DNA of 64,000 bases from Alphaproteobacteria bacterium (GCA_020852655.1 JADZAI010000074.1:1-64000), one strand, 5' to 3'; positions 24,923 through 34,742 are shown, counted from the first letter of the stretch. Notes: generated by a model not told the origin, from the letters alone. Numbers and translations are program-made.

Positions 24923-27900
24923 GTGCGCGCGATACTCGCGGTCAGCCTTCTTGCGCTGGGCATGCCGGCAATGGCGGCGGCGCCGTCGGCCGAGTCCGAG
25001 GCCGGTTCGGAGAACGTCATCGTCACCGCCACCCGCCTGAAGCGGCCGGCGTATGATTCGGTCTATCCGGCGGCGTCAGTGACGGCCGCGGAGATCGACC
25101 GGCGCGGCATCACCAACCTTCTGGACGCGCTGAACACGCTTCCTATCACCGGCTTCGGCGCCAGCCCCAAGGGCGGCCAGACGTCGCAAGGCGTCGGCAG
25201 CGCCTTCGTCAATCTCTTCGACCTCGGCTCGCAGCGCACGCTGACGCTGGTGAACGGGCGCCGCTTCGTGGCCGGCAACCAAGCAAGCCTTTTCGGCCCG
25301 AACGCGCCGGGCCTCCAGGTCGATCTGAATGTCGTGCCGGTGTCGCTGGTCGACCGTGTCGAAGTCGTCTCCGTCGGCGGCGCCCCCAGCTACGGCGCCG
25401 ACGCCGTCGCCGGCACCGTCAACGTGGTGCTGAAGCGCGACTTCGAAGGCACCGAAGTCCAGGGACGCTACGGCACGTATGAAAGCGGCGTCGGCGACTC
25501 CTGGCAGGTCAGCGCGCTGAACGGCACGGCGTTCGACAAGGGCCGCGGCCACCTTCAGATCGCGGTCGAACACGAGGAAGGCGACGGCTTCAGCAACACC
25601 GCCGGCCCTTTCCTCCGCCGCGGCTTCGCGCTTGCCGCCAACCCGCGCAATACGTTGCCGTTCACGCCGGTGAACGGGCCGAACGGCGTCTTCGACAACA
25701 TCCTGATCTTCGACAACCGCATACCTTCGATCACCCGCGGCGGCGCGATTTTCCGGACAGGCGATGCGCCCACTTACCTGACGCCCGCCGGACGCCAGTT
25801 CCTGATCGATCATCCCGGCGCAGATCCGACCTTGGCGCTGTTCAACGGAACGAACATCGCGTTCTTTCCGGGCGGCGTCGCTTTACCCGCCCTGATCACG
25901 CGCGAACTGGACGGCGCGCGCCCCGAGGAAGGTTTCAGGCCGTCGGCAGGAAGCAGCGTTGCGCCAACTCGCGTGGCCGTGCCGCTGCTGTTCAATCCGG
26001 ACGGCACGATCGGCGACATGGACGTCGGCCTGATCGCCGCAGACCAGCCGCTTGGCGGCTTCAACGCGGTCGGCGGCGACGGCCTCGATCTCGTTCCGCT
26101 GACGACCTTGGCGTCGTCTCTGACGCGCACGCTGATCGCGGCGACGGGCGACTACGACATCTCGGCCCACGCGCGGGCCTACGCCGAGGTCTTCTTCGCC
26201 GACGCCGAAGGCGTCGAGCCGTTCAACCAGGCGGCCTATAACGCGAATGTCTTCGGCACCGGAATGAGCGGGGCGCTCGGCTTCCGGACCGACAATCCGT
26301 TTCTGACGGGCCAGGCGCGGCAGGTGCTCGCTGATGAGGCGCTCAATCTCCAGACGGTTGGCCAGGTGACCGCGAGTCTCGGTTGGGCCAGCTTCTCGAA
26401 CCCGGGCGCATTCGGCGGCTGCCGTGTCCCGGGTATGTGGGACGGCGCCGCCTCCGATTGTCCCGCGATCGACCCAGACACGCGGGTCTTCTTCGTCAGC
26501 CGCGACTACGAGGACATTCTCGGCGGGACGCCCTCGCGCAGCGAAACGAAGACGCTGCGGGGCGTACTCGGCGCGGACGGCGATTTCCAGGCCTTCGGGC
26601 GATCATGGTCCTGGGATGCCTCCTTCACCTATGGCCGGTCGCGGACGTTCAGCGCGAGCCCGTCTTTGGGCCAGGCGACCTTTAATGCGGCGCGCGACGC
26701 GGTCGAGGCCGACGGCGCCATCGTCTGCCGCGTGAACGCAGGCGGCGCGCAGCAGGAAGCGGCGCGCTTCGTGTTTCGCTACACCAACATCGCGCCCGTA
26801 CATCAAGCACCGGCCATCGATCCCACGTCGCCGGCACCGCCGCCCGGATTTTATCGCCGCGCGCTGGGCGACCCGCTGGGCGCAAGCGAGGCGACGCTCG
26901 ATGCCTGCGCGCCGCTCGATCTCTTCGGCGAGGGCAGGGCGAGCGAAGCCGCGCGTGATTATGTCACCGCGATCTACGAGACCGAGAACACGAACGCGCA
27001 ATACGTCGCCGAACTGAACCTGCACGGTACGGTCGCCGATCTTCCCGGCGGCCCGCTTCAGGTCGCGACAGGGTTCGCGTGGCGTCGCGAAGCGGCCGAT
27101 TTCCGGTCCGCCAACGACACCGCCCGCTACGGCCTGTCGCGTTCCGTCGCCTTTCTCGACATCGCGGATAAATCGTTCGACTCGCGCGAGCTTTATGCCG
27201 AGGTCGCTGTACCGATCCTCGGCAACGGCTTCGACCTGCCGTTCGCCGAGGAGGTGGTGCTCACTGCGTCATGGCGCGGCGTAGACCATTCGCTGGCGGG
27301 CCGCGACGATGCCTGGACGCTCGGACTGACATGGGCGCCGGACGACTGGATCACCCTGCGCGCCGCGACGACCGCGTCGATACGCGCGCCTTCGCTGACC
27401 GAGCTGTATCTGCCGAATTCGAGCGCATTCAATGCGGGGATCGATCCGTGCGACGTCGCGCAGATCGGCGGCGGCGCGAGCCCTGAGCGGCGGCGCGCGA
27501 ACTGCGAGGCCGCCGCGACGGAAGTCGGCTTTGGCGGCCTCGCGACATTCCGGGCGCGGGCGCCCGTCATCACGCTGCAAGGCTCGTTCAGTGGAAACCC
27601 GGATCTTCGAAATGAGCAGGCGCGCTCGGATTCGGTGGGATTCGTCGTGCAGTATGACGGCTGGCTGGGCAACGCGTCGCTCTCGGCCGACTGGCTGGAC
27701 ATACGCCTGCATCAAGCCATCGAGAGCGCCGGTCTCACCCAGTTGCTTCAGGCCTGCTATGATGCGCCCGCATATCCGGCCGCCGCTTGTGGCCAACTGA
27801 GCCGCGACAGCCAGTTCAATATCGTGTCGTTCCAGGGCAGCTATCTGAACGCCGGATACCGCAAATTCCGCGGCGCGCAGGCGGCGTTCGACTGGCGCTT

Positions 27901-28363
27901 TGGCGTCGGTGAGCTGGGCGCGCGGCTTGGGTTGTGGGCGGACCGTGCGGAGTTCGGCGACATCGGCATTCACCTCGACTATGCCTATATCGATCGGCTG
28001 GTGATCTCGGTCAGCGGCACAGGGTCGGATCTCAACATCGAGGGCGGCGAGACCGGCCGGCCGACCAACGAGCACCAGTTGACGCTCGCCTACAGCACCG
28101 GCCCCTATGACGCCGCGCTCATCTGGTCGCACCAGGGCGAGGTCCGGTTCGACCGGCAGGCGGCGGCGGAAAGCCGCGAGCAGAAGGGACTGTCCGCCTA
28201 TGACGCGTTCGACCTGTCGCTGGCCTACACGCTCGAAGACAGGGTGCGCTTCCAGATGGTCGTGACCAATCTCTTCGACGTGCTGCCGCCTTTCGGCACC
28301 GGCTCGCTCGCCTACGACCAGGTCGGCCGCCGCTACCAGTTCGCCGTCAAGGTCGCGATGTAG
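24923..28363 (+). CDS. TonB-dependent outer-membrane receptor
   Basis: This 1146-residue protein has a signal peptide (cleavage near AMAAA, residue 20) and a TonB-box-like ENVIVTATRLKR. The plug domain contains ITNLLDALNTLP, TLTLVNGRRF and VDRVEVVSVGGAPSYGADAVAGTVNVVLKR. A long 22-strand barrel ends in GRRYQFAVKVAM. Four or more cysteines in extracellular-loop regions (CRVPGMWDGAASDC, DACAPLDLF) may form disulfides. This large subfamily in Caulobacter- and sphingomonad-like bacteria takes up oligosaccharides, peptides or lipophilic compounds; the substrate here is unknown. It starts at GTG with AGGA five bases upstream. Confidence 0.9.
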   Translation: MRAILAVSLLALGMPAMAAAPSAESEAGSENVIVTATRLKRPAYDSVYPAASVTAAEIDRRGITNLLDALNTLPITGFGASPKGGQTSQGVGSAFVNLFDLGSQRTLTLVNGRRFVAGNQASLFGPNAPGLQVDLNVVPVSLVDRVEVVSVGGAPSYGADAVAGTVNVVLKRDFEGTEVQGRYGTYESGVGDSWQVSALNGTAFDKGRGHLQIAVEHEEGDGFSNTAGPFLRRGFALAANPRNTLPFTPVNGPNGVFDNILIFDNRIPSITRGGAIFRTGDAPTYLTPAGRQFLIDHPGADPTLALFNGTNIAFFPGGVALPALITRELDGARPEEGFRPSAGSSVAPTRVAVPLLFNPDGTIGDMDVGLIAADQPLGGFNAVGGDGLDLVPLTTLASSLTRTLIAATGDYDISAHARAYAEVFFADAEGVEPFNQAAYNANVFGTGMSGALGFRTDNPFLTGQARQVLADEALNLQTVGQVTASLGWASFSNPGAFGGCRVPGMWDGAASDCPAIDPDTRVFFVSRDYEDILGGTPSRSETKTLRGVLGADGDFQAFGRSWSWDASFTYGRSRTFSASPSLGQATFNAARDAVEADGAIVCRVNAGGAQQEAARFVFRYTNIAPVHQAPAIDPTSPAPPPGFYRRALGDPLGASEATLDACAPLDLFGEGRASEAARDYVTAIYETENTNAQYVAELNLHGTVADLPGGPLQVATGFAWRREAADFRSANDTARYGLSRSVAFLDIADKSFDSRELYAEVAVPILGNGFDLPFAEEVVLTASWRGVDHSLAGRDDAWTLGLTWAPDDWITLRAATTASIRAPSLTELYLPNSSAFNAGIDPCDVAQIGGGASPERRRANCEAAATEVGFGGLATFRARAPVITLQGSFSGNPDLRNEQARSDSVGFVVQYDGWLGNASLSADWLDIRLHQAIESAGLTQLLQACYDAPAYPAAACGQLSRDSQFNIVSFQGSYLNAGYRKFRGAQAAFDWRFGVGELGARLGLWADRAEFGDIGIHLDYAYIDRLVISVSGTGSDLNIEGGETGRPTNEHQLTLAYSTGPYDAALIWSHQGEVRFDRQAAAESREQKGLSAYDAFDLSLAYTLEDRVRFQMVVTNLFDVLPPFGTGSLAYDQVGRRYQFAVKVAM

Positions 28364-29050
28364 TCAAAGCAGGCGTTCGTAGAAGCCGCCGAAGTTGCGG
28401 GCGCGGTCGACGAGGTGGATTTCGCCGATCCAGAAGCGCGTGTTGCCGTTGCCGTCGGGATCGCTCATCGGCCGGGTGTTGACCGGTGCGATGAGCTGGA
28501 GCTTGCGGTCGCCGGGGACCTTCGCATGGGGGAATTCGCCGACCGTGTGGCCTGCGATCTGGCCGCCGAAGGTCCAGCCCGCTTCCTTGGCGATGTGCCG
28601 GGCGTACGCGTACAGCGCCGCGCCGGTGATGTCCGGCGTGGCGCGGTACTGCGCCTGAAGGGCATCGAAGAGCCGCGGCAGGTCGGCGACGAGGCGCTTC
28701 TTGTCGGGGTCCGGTCCCAGTGCATAGGTGCGGCCGAGATCGGCTTCCCATTCGCCGAATACGGGGCCGAGATCGAGATAGACCGTGTCGTCCGCCTCGA
28801 TCGCGCGCACGTCCGGCAGGTCGGCGAAGACGCAGAGCGTGTTGGCGCCCGTGCGCACGATGCGCTTGTGCCAGTGCTGGGTCACGCCGAAGGAATCGCG
28901 CGCGAGTTCGAAGATGTCGCGGTCGAGTTCGGTCTCGGTCTTGCCGGGCACGACGAGGCCACGCGCTTCGATGGCATCGAAGAGCGCGTTGCCTTTCGCC
29001 TCCGCCGCCTCGAGGGCGGCGCGCCGGGCCTGGGTGCCGTCGGGTGCCAT
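28364..29050 (-). CDS. M24 family metallopeptidase (aminopeptidase P/creatinase fold)
   Basis: The 228-residue pita-bread-fold protein keeps plausible metal ligands. They are Asp in YLDLGPVF, Asp in EADLGRTY, His in IAGHTVGEFPH, Glu in WIGEIHLV and a final Glu in GGFYERLL. Family members are aminopeptidases, prolidases or amidinohydrolases. It is short, without the N-terminal domain of aminopeptidase P. Its ATG overlaps the stop of the crotonase gene (TGATG), placing it last in a four-gene operon. Confidence 0.8.
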   Translation of the reverse strand: MAPDGTQARRAALEAAEAKGNALFDAIEARGLVVPGKTETELDRDIFELARDSFGVTQHWHKRIVRTGANTLCVFADLPDVRAIEADDTVYLDLGPVFGEWEADLGRTYALGPDPDKKRLVADLPRLFDALQAQYRATPDITGAALYAYARHIAKEAGWTFGGQIAGHTVGEFPHAKVPGDRKLQLIAPVNTRPMSDPDGNGNTRFWIGEIHLVDRARNFGGFYERLL

Positions 29051-29862
29051 CAGTCCTTGTAGTTCGCGGCGCGCTTCTGGAGGTTTGACATCACGGCCTC
29101 GACCTGGTTGGGCGAGCCGATCAGCTTCACCTGCTCGATCGACTCGGCCTTCAGAACGTCGGCCGACGAACCCATCGCGGCGAGCTTGAAGATGCGCTTG
29201 TCGGCCCGCATGGCGTCGGGGTTCTTCGACGCGATCTCGCGCGCCGTCTTGAACGCCTCGGCGCGCGGATCGGCGCAGATCCTGGTTGCGAAGCCGTAGT
29301 GATAGGCTTCCTCGCCGCTGAAGATGCGCGCCGTATAGGTCAGCTCGCGGACGACGTCCTCGCGCGCGAGGTGGCGCATCAGCACGAAGCCGGCCATGTC
29401 GGGCACGAGGCCCCATTTGGCCTCCATGACGGAGAGCTTGGTGTCGGGCGCGGTGTAGCGGATGTCGGCGCCCAGCATGATCTGGAAGCCGCCGCCGAAG
29501 GCGACTCCGTGCACGGCGGCGATCACCGGCATCGGCAGGTCACGCCAGACGAGCGCGGCATATTGCGCGCTGTTGGCCTCGCCGTGGGTGCGGTCGTCGA
29601 GCGCGCCGCCGGTCGAGCTTTCGCCGGCCTTGCGGCTGCCGTCGGCCATCTTGCCGAAATTGCCCATGTCGAGGCCGGCGCAGAAGGCCTTGCCCTCGCC
29701 CGAAAGGACCACGCAGCGCACGCCCTTTTCGGTCTTCAGCCGCTCGCCCGCCGCGAGGATCGCGGCGAACTGCTCCGAATCCAGCGCATTCATCTTGTCG
29801 GGACGGTTGAAGCGGACGTCGGCGACGCCGTCTTCGATCTGAATGGTGACGCGTTCGCTCAT
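29050..29862 (-). CDS. Enoyl-CoA hydratase/isomerase (crotonase) family protein
   Basis: The 270-residue crotonase has RFNRPDKMNALD at its start, oxyanion-hole segments GKAFCAGLDMGNFG (about residues 60-72) and VAFGGGFQIMLGADIRY, and MEAKWGLVPDMAG. Asp replaces the first catalytic glutamate position (PDMAG), which suggests isomerase or hydrolase chemistry rather than classical hydration. It acts on a CoA ester. The ATG at 29862 is one base after the SDR stop; the longer frame is rejected because it overlaps that gene. Confidence 0.86.
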   Translation of the reverse strand: MSERVTIQIEDGVADVRFNRPDKMNALDSEQFAAILAAGERLKTEKGVRCVVLSGEGKAFCAGLDMGNFGKMADGSRKAGESSTGGALDDRTHGEANSAQYAALVWRDLPMPVIAAVHGVAFGGGFQIMLGADIRYTAPDTKLSVMEAKWGLVPDMAGFVLMRHLAREDVVRELTYTARIFSGEEAYHYGFATRICADPRAEAFKTAREIASKNPDAMRADKRIFKLAAMGSSADVLKAESIEQVKLIGSPNQVEAVMSNLQKRAANYKD

Positions 29863-29863
29863 C

Positions 29864-30628
29864 TTAGAAATTCCCGCCGTCGATGTTGATCTTCTGCCCA
29901 TTGGCATACGGATTGGCGTCGGACACAAGCCAGACCACCGCAGCCGCCACGTCGTCCGGCTCGCTGACGCGGCCGAAGGGCGAGGAGGCGTCGAGTTCGT
30001 GGATGTCCTTCACGCCGCGCGTCGCCTTCGACAGGCGCTTGCCCATCTCGGTGACCGTCAGGCTGGGCGCTACGATGTTGCAGCGGATGCCGTATTTGCG
30101 CTCTTCCTTCGCGATCGTGCGGGCCAGGGCTTCCATGCCGGCCTTCCCCATGTTGTAGGGCACGCCGTTGCCCGACATCATCAGCGTCGCGACCGACGAG
30201 ATCATGATGATGTCGCCGCGGCCGGCCTTGCGCAGATGGGGGATGGCGAGGCGCGACAGCACGAAGGGCGCGATCGCGTGCACATTCACGACGCGGCGGA
30301 GTTCGGCCGGGTCGGTGTCGGCGACGGACTGTCCGCGGCTCGCAATGCCGGCATTGTTGACGAGGATGGAAAGTGAGCCGAAATCGGCAACCGTGTCGTT
30401 GATGAGCTGCTCGCAGGCTGCGTCGTCGTCGACGGATGCGGCATAGGCCTTCGCCTTGCGGCCCATCGCCTTGATGGCGCCGACGACCTCTTCGGCGTCG
30501 GCGGCCTCGCGGCGATAGTTCACAGCGACGTCGGCGCCGGCCTCGGCCAGGGACAGCGCAATGGCGCGGCCGATGCCGCGGCTGCCGCCGGTCACCAGCG
30601 CGGTACGGCCCTCCAGTGAGATTTTCAT
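29864..30628 (-). CDS. Short-chain dehydrogenase/reductase
   Basis: The 254-residue classical SDR has the cofactor motif TGGSRGIG (residues 14-21), NNAG, catalytic serine in ISSVATL, and YNMGK as the Tyr-x-x-x-Lys. YRRE after strand 2 favours NADP(H). It reduces a keto group or oxidises a hydroxyl; in this operon an acyl-CoA-derived substrate is likely. It lies nine bases after the MBL gene and one base before the crotonase. Confidence 0.88.
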   Translation of the reverse strand: MKISLEGRTALVTGGSRGIGRAIALSLAEAGADVAVNYRREAADAEEVVGAIKAMGRKAKAYAASVDDDAACEQLINDTVADFGSLSILVNNAGIASRGQSVADTDPAELRRVVNVHAIAPFVLSRLAIPHLRKAGRGDIIMISSVATLMMSGNGVPYNMGKAGMEALARTIAKEERKYGIRCNIVAPSLTVTEMGKRLSKATRGVKDIHELDASSPFGRVSEPDDVAAAVVWLVSDANPYANGQKINIDGGNF

Positions 30629-30637
30629 GTCGTCTCC

Positions 30638-31573
30638 TCAGTTCTGATTAGGCAATCGATATATGCCGTTGGGCCGTGGCGCGCCTTCGGTGACGACGCG
30701 GCGGTCTTCGGTCATCGCAACGAGATGGGCGAAGACGCTCATGGCAGCGGCAGGATGCAGGCGCTTGTCGACGTCGACATACATGTGCGCGACCATCGCG
30801 GGAATCTCATGCAGGCCATTGCCGATGGCGTCGAGAATCTGCGCTTCGCGATCGCGGCGGTGCTCGGTCAGCGTGCGGACATAGTCCTGCGGGTTGCGGG
30901 CGAGCCGGTCATGCGGGCCGCCGATGGGCGCGCCGTGCGTCGGGTAGTAGACGACGTCGTCGCGGCGGGTCAGCTTTTCGAGGCTCCGCATATAGGCGCG
31001 CATATCGCCGTCCGGCGGGCCGACGACGGTGGTCGACCAGCCCATGACGTGGTCGCCGGGGAAGAAGGCCTTCTCGTCCTTCAACGCGAAACACATGTGG
31101 TTCGAGGTGTGGCCGGGCGTGAAGACGCACTCGAAGGTCCAGCCGTCGCCGGTGATGAGGTCGCCGTCGCGCACCGTCGCGTCGGGCTTGAAGGCGATGT
31201 CGCCGGCTTCCTCCATCTGCACGCCGTCCGCATGACGCCGTGCGCCGTGCGGACCGAAGCCATAGGTCTTGGCGCCGGTGCGGCCCTTGAGCTGGCGGGC
31301 GAGGGGGGAGTGGTCGCTGTGGGTATGGGTGACGAGGATATGCGTGACCTCGGCGCCGCCGACCGCGGCCATGATGGCGTTGAGATGCGCCTCGTCCTCC
31401 GGCCCCGGATCGATCACGGCCAGCTTGTCCCGTCCGACGATATAGGTGCCGGTGCCGTGGAAGGTGAACGGCGACGGGTTGCGCGCCAGGACCCGCCGCA
31501 CCAGCGGCGAGAGGCGCACGTCGGCGCCGAAGGCAGGGTCGTAGTCGCGGTTCACGGGGACGGTAACGGCCAT
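30638..31573 (-). CDS. MBL-fold metallohydrolase, LACTB2-like
   Basis: The 311-residue metallo-beta-lactamase-fold protein has the metal motif HTHSDH (about residues 88-93), FTPGHTSNHMCF and FFPGDHVMGWST, all expected for a dinuclear zinc hydrolase. A C-terminal winged-helix-like tail (MSVFAHLVAMTEDRRVV) places it with LACTB2/hydroxyacylglutathione-hydrolase-like enzymes that cleave thioesters or RNA. It is the first gene of the operon and is divergent from the GST gene. The ATG at 31573 is preferred because the longer frame enters the divergent promoter region. Confidence 0.86.
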   Translation of the reverse strand: MAVTVPVNRDYDPAFGADVRLSPLVRRVLARNPSPFTFHGTGTYIVGRDKLAVIDPGPEDEAHLNAIMAAVGGAEVTHILVTHTHSDHSPLARQLKGRTGAKTYGFGPHGARRHADGVQMEEAGDIAFKPDATVRDGDLITGDGWTFECVFTPGHTSNHMCFALKDEKAFFPGDHVMGWSTTVVGPPDGDMRAYMRSLEKLTRRDDVVYYPTHGAPIGGPHDRLARNPQDYVRTLTEHRRDREAQILDAIGNGLHEIPAMVAHMYVDVDKRLHPAAAMSVFAHLVAMTEDRRVVTEGAPRPNGIYRLPNQN

Positions 31574-31646
31574 GTTCCCAGTCTTGCGGAGTGGGGCGCG
31601 AAACGCCAGTCTCCCGCCGCGCAAAAGCGATCCCGGGAGGACAAGC

Positions 31647-32258
31647 ATGAAGTTCTACAATTCGATCGGACCGAACCCGCAATTGGTGCGGGTCTTCGCC
31701 GCCGAGAAGGGCATCAAGCTCGACATGGTCGACGTCGACCTCATGAAGGGCGAGAACCGCCAGGCTGCCCATCTCAGCCGCAACCCGGCCGGCCAGACGC
31801 CGGCGCTCGAACTCGACAACGGCGCCTTCATCTCCGAAGTCACCGTGATCTGCGAGTATCTGGAAGAAAAGAACCCCAAGCCGGCGCTCATCGGGGCGAC
31901 TCCGGAGGAGCGCGCCGAGACCCGCATGTGGGTCCGCCGCATGGACGAGAACATCATCGTGCCGGGCCTGACGGGCTTCCGCTGGGCCGAGGGCCAGCAG
32001 CTCTTCACGGGGCGCATCCCCGTGTATCCCGAGGCGGCGCCGCACCTGAAGAACCAGGCCAAGGACCGTCTCGCGTGGCTCGACAAGATGGTCGAAGGCA
32101 AGACCTGGTTCTGCGGCGACCGCTTCAGCCTCGCCGACATCATGGCCGGCGTCTTTTTCGGCTTCATGGATATGGTCGGCCAGAAGTTGGATCCGGCGAA
32201 CAAGAACCTGACCGCGATCGTCAACCGCGTGAAGGAGCGTCCGAGCTTCACGGCTTGA
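31647..32258 (+). CDS. Glutathione S-transferase family protein
   Basis: The 203-residue protein has a thioredoxin-fold N-terminal domain beginning MKFYNSIGPNPQLVRVFAAEKG, with NPAGQTPALELDNG and the glutathione-gamma-glutamate contact ISEVTVICEYLEE. It ends in a helical C-terminal domain with GKTWFCGDRFSLADIM. It conjugates glutathione to, or isomerises, an electrophile. GGGAGG seven bases before the ATG gives a strong start. It is monocistronic and divergent from the MBL operon, which may share a detoxification or catabolic purpose. Confidence 0.88.
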   Translation: MKFYNSIGPNPQLVRVFAAEKGIKLDMVDVDLMKGENRQAAHLSRNPAGQTPALELDNGAFISEVTVICEYLEEKNPKPALIGATPEERAETRMWVRRMDENIIVPGLTGFRWAEGQQLFTGRIPVYPEAAPHLKNQAKDRLAWLDKMVEGKTWFCGDRFSLADIMAGVFFGFMDMVGQKLDPANKNLTAIVNRVKERPSFTA

Positions 32259-32275
32259 CGCTACGGACGCGGCTC

Positions 32276-32310
32276 TTTCAGGCACGCGTGGCGTGCAGGC
32301 GTGCCTGAAA
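32276..32310. terminator. Hairpin between convergent gst and argE
   Basis: TTTCAGGCACGC and GCGTGCCTGAAA are perfect 12-base arms around an 11-base loop, between two converging genes. The arms start and end with T/A runs of three, so a bidirectional terminator is plausible, though there is no longer T-run. Confidence 0.6.
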
Positions 32311-32319
32311 GTATAGGCG

Positions 32320-33486
32320 TTAGGCAGAAAGCCGGCCGATCAGGCGCCGCAGGAAGGCTTCGCAGGCAGGAAGCTGGCCTTCCTCGATGAACTCGTCCGG
32401 CTGGTGCGCCTGGGCGATGTCGCCGGGGCCGCAGACGAGGGCCGGTATGCCGGCCTCCTGGAAGATGCCGGCCTCGGTGGCATAGGAGACAGCCTCACAG
32501 GCGTTGCGCTCAGCCAGCGTCATCACGAAATTCTCGGCGTCTTCGCCCGGCGCTGCGAAGAGCGGGGGCGACATGGCGCGGCGGACGATCTGGATGTCGG
32601 CGGACGGGGCGATCGCCTGGATGCGCGGCCGGACGACGTCGAGCGCATAGTCGGTGAAACGCTGCGCGATTGCGTCGCCGTCGACGCCTGGCAGGCTGCG
32701 CACCTCGTAGGAGAAGCGGCATTCACGGGCGAGGATGTTCTGCGCCGTGCCGCCGCTGATGACGTTGGCGATGCAGGTGGAGTAGGGCGGGTCGAAGCGT
32801 CCGCTCGGATCGCCCTCGGCCCGCAGCTCGGCCGCGATTTCGGCGATCTTGCCGATCAGCTCGGCGGCAACCATGACCGCCGACACGCCCTTGTGGACGT
32901 TGGACGAATGCTGCTCGTGGCCGGTGACGGTGACCCAGTAGCTGCGGATCGCCTTGTGCGCATCGACGACGCGCATCATCGTCGGCTCGCCGATCACTGC
33001 GAGGCGGGGCCTCACGCCGATCTGCCTGATACGGTCGACCAGGCCATGCACGCCGATGCAGCCGACCTCCTCGTCGTAGGAGAGCGCAAGGTGCACCGGC
33101 TTCCTGAGGCCGGCCTTCAGGAATTCCGGCAGCATCGCGAGCGCCACCGCGGAGAACGCCTTCATGTCGCAGGTGCCGCGGCCGTACAGCTTGGCATCGC
33201 CCTTGGCCGTAACCGTCCAGGGATCGCTGGTCCATGCCTGGCCATCGACCGGCACGACGTCGGTGTGGCCGGAGAGGACGATGCCGCCATCGCCCTCCGG
33301 GCCGATGGTCGCCCAGAGATTGGCCTTCTTGCCGGTCTCGTCGTGCACCAGTTCGGACGCGATGCCGTAGGCGTGCAGATAGTCCTGCACGAAGCGGATC
33401 AGCTCCAGATTCGAGTTGCGGCTGGTGGTGTCGAAGCTGACCAGCTTCGAGAGCATTTCGAGCGACGAAAAGCGCGGTGCGGTCAT
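32320..33486 (-). CDS. argE: Acetylornithine deacetylase
   Basis: The 388-residue M20 metallopeptidase-fold enzyme has GHTDVVPVDGQAWTSDPW (first metal histidine/aspartate), YGRGTCDMKAF, SYDEEVGCIG (catalytic glutamate pair) and a late QAHQPDEFIEEGQ with the last metal histidine. The dimerisation lid lies between. It removes acetyl from N2-acetylornithine in arginine synthesis; length and motifs fit ArgE better than DapE. It stands alone on the minus strand. Confidence 0.88.
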   Translation of the reverse strand: MTAPRFSSLEMLSKLVSFDTTSRNSNLELIRFVQDYLHAYGIASELVHDETGKKANLWATIGPEGDGGIVLSGHTDVVPVDGQAWTSDPWTVTAKGDAKLYGRGTCDMKAFSAVALAMLPEFLKAGLRKPVHLALSYDEEVGCIGVHGLVDRIRQIGVRPRLAVIGEPTMMRVVDAHKAIRSYWVTVTGHEQHSSNVHKGVSAVMVAAELIGKIAEIAAELRAEGDPSGRFDPPYSTCIANVISGGTAQNILARECRFSYEVRSLPGVDGDAIAQRFTDYALDVVRPRIQAIAPSADIQIVRRAMSPPLFAAPGEDAENFVMTLAERNACEAVSYATEAGIFQEAGIPALVCGPGDIAQAHQPDEFIEEGQLPACEAFLRRLIGRLSA

Positions 33487-33525
33487 GGCCGGAGATTAGC
33501 CATGCAGAACCGTGCCGCGCCAGCG

Positions 33526-34164
33526 TCAGCCTTCGAAATGGCTGCTTGGGTTGCCGATGATCGAGAGGAATTCGCGCCGGGTCAGCGGATTGCGGCGGAA
33601 TTCGCCCAGCATCGTGGAGGTGACCATGCTGACGCCCGGCTTGTGCACGCCGCGCGTCGTCATGCACTGATGCGCCGCCTCTATCACGACCGCGACGCCT
33701 TTCGGCTGGAGCACGTTCTGGATCGAGTTGGCGATCTGCGCCGTCATCTTCTCCTGCACCTGAAGGCGGCGCGCGTAGGTCTCGACGACACGGGCGAGCT
33801 TCGAGATGCCGACGACCTTGTTGGTCGGCAGATAGGCGACATGTGCCTTGCCGATGATGGGCGCGAGATGATGCTCGCAATGCGACTCGAAGCGGATGTC
33901 GCGCAGCGTGATCATCTCGTCATAGCCTTCGACTTCCTCGAAGGTGCGCTTGAGATACTCCTCAGGGTCTTCGGCGTAGCCGCCGAACCACTCCTCGAAT
34001 GCCTTGGCAACGCGCTGGGGGGTATCGAGCAAGCCCTCGCGCGAAGGATCGTCCCCCGCCCAGGACAGCAACGTACGCACCGCCTCTTCCGCCTGCTCGC
34101 GCGAAGGCCGCGCAATACCTGCCGGCGTCAGCGCCAGTGCCGAGGTTCCATCCGTCTTCGCCAT
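33526..34164 (-). CDS. folE: GTP cyclohydrolase I
   Basis: The 212-residue enzyme has the zinc site [11 protein letters not shown] (about residues 93-103) and QCMTTRGV, plus [27 protein letters not shown] and the C-terminal TRREFLSII. It opens GTP to dihydroneopterin triphosphate, the first step of folate and pterin synthesis. The conserved zinc cysteines are both present, so this is the type IA, zinc-dependent enzyme. It is a stand-alone gene 39 bases upstream of argE on the same strand, so co-transcription is possible. Confidence 0.93.
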   Translation of the reverse strand: MAKTDGTSALALTPAGIARPSREQAEEAVRTLLSWAGDDPSREGLLDTPQRVAKAFEEWFGGYAEDPEEYLKRTFEEVEGYDEMITLRDIRFESHCEHHLAPIIGKAHVAYLPTNKVVGISKLARVVETYARRLQVQEKMTAQIANSIQNVLQPKGVAVVIEAAHQCMTTRGVHKPGVSMVTSTMLGEFRRNPLTRREFLSIIGNPSSHFEG

Positions 34165-34343
34165 CCCAACCCCAAATCAACCGGCGGCCTGGACGGCCGC
34201 GCTCGTTTAACTTTACGCGCGGAGAAGCCGCACGGATCACCTCACAAGGACGAGCCTTGCGGGACGATCATGATCATATGGGGAGCCTCGCCTCGCATCG
34301 CCAGCACGTCAACCGTGCCGAAATCCAGATGCGGTGGGTAATC

Positions 34344-34742
34344 TCAGTGCATACGCTTGATTTCGTGTGGGCTGTCCAGCGAGAACAGCGGAATCTCGAC
34401 TTCGAAGAGATCGCCGCCCGACGTCTGCACCTGGTAGTTTCCGCCCATCATGCCGGACGGGGCCTGGAGCGGCGTGCCGCTCGTGTATTCATATTTCTCG
34501 CCGGGCTTGATCACCGGCTGCTCGCCGACGACGCCCATGCCGCGGGTTTCCTGCGTACGCCCAAAGCTGTCGGTGATCCGCCAGAAGCGTGAACGAATCT
34601 GGACCGTTTCCTTGCCCTTGTTCTCGATCTCGACCTTGTACGCCCAGACGTAATAGTCGTCCTCGGGGGCGCTCTGGTCGGACAGATAGATCGGCTCGAC
34701 GGAAACGGAGATGTTCCGCGTGATGCTGTTGTAGTTGGACAT
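34344..34742 (-). CDS. apaG: ApaG (CorD) protein
   Basis: The 132-residue fibronectin-III-like domain protein has YVWAYKVEIENKG (about residues 30-42), RSRFWRITDSFGRTQETRGMGVVGEQPVIKPGE and the conserved glycine-rich YTSGTPLQAPSGMMGGNYQ. The family binds pyrophosphate-like ligands and is linked to Co/Mg tolerance; the precise role is unsettled. An upstream extension is rejected because AGGGG precedes this ATG and MSNYNS is the family start. Confidence 0.92.
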   Translation of the reverse strand: MSNYNSITRNISVSVEPIYLSDQSAPEDDYYVWAYKVEIENKGKETVQIRSRFWRITDSFGRTQETRGMGVVGEQPVIKPGEKYEYTSGTPLQAPSGMMGGNYQVQTSGGDLFEVEIPLFSLDSPHEIKRMH

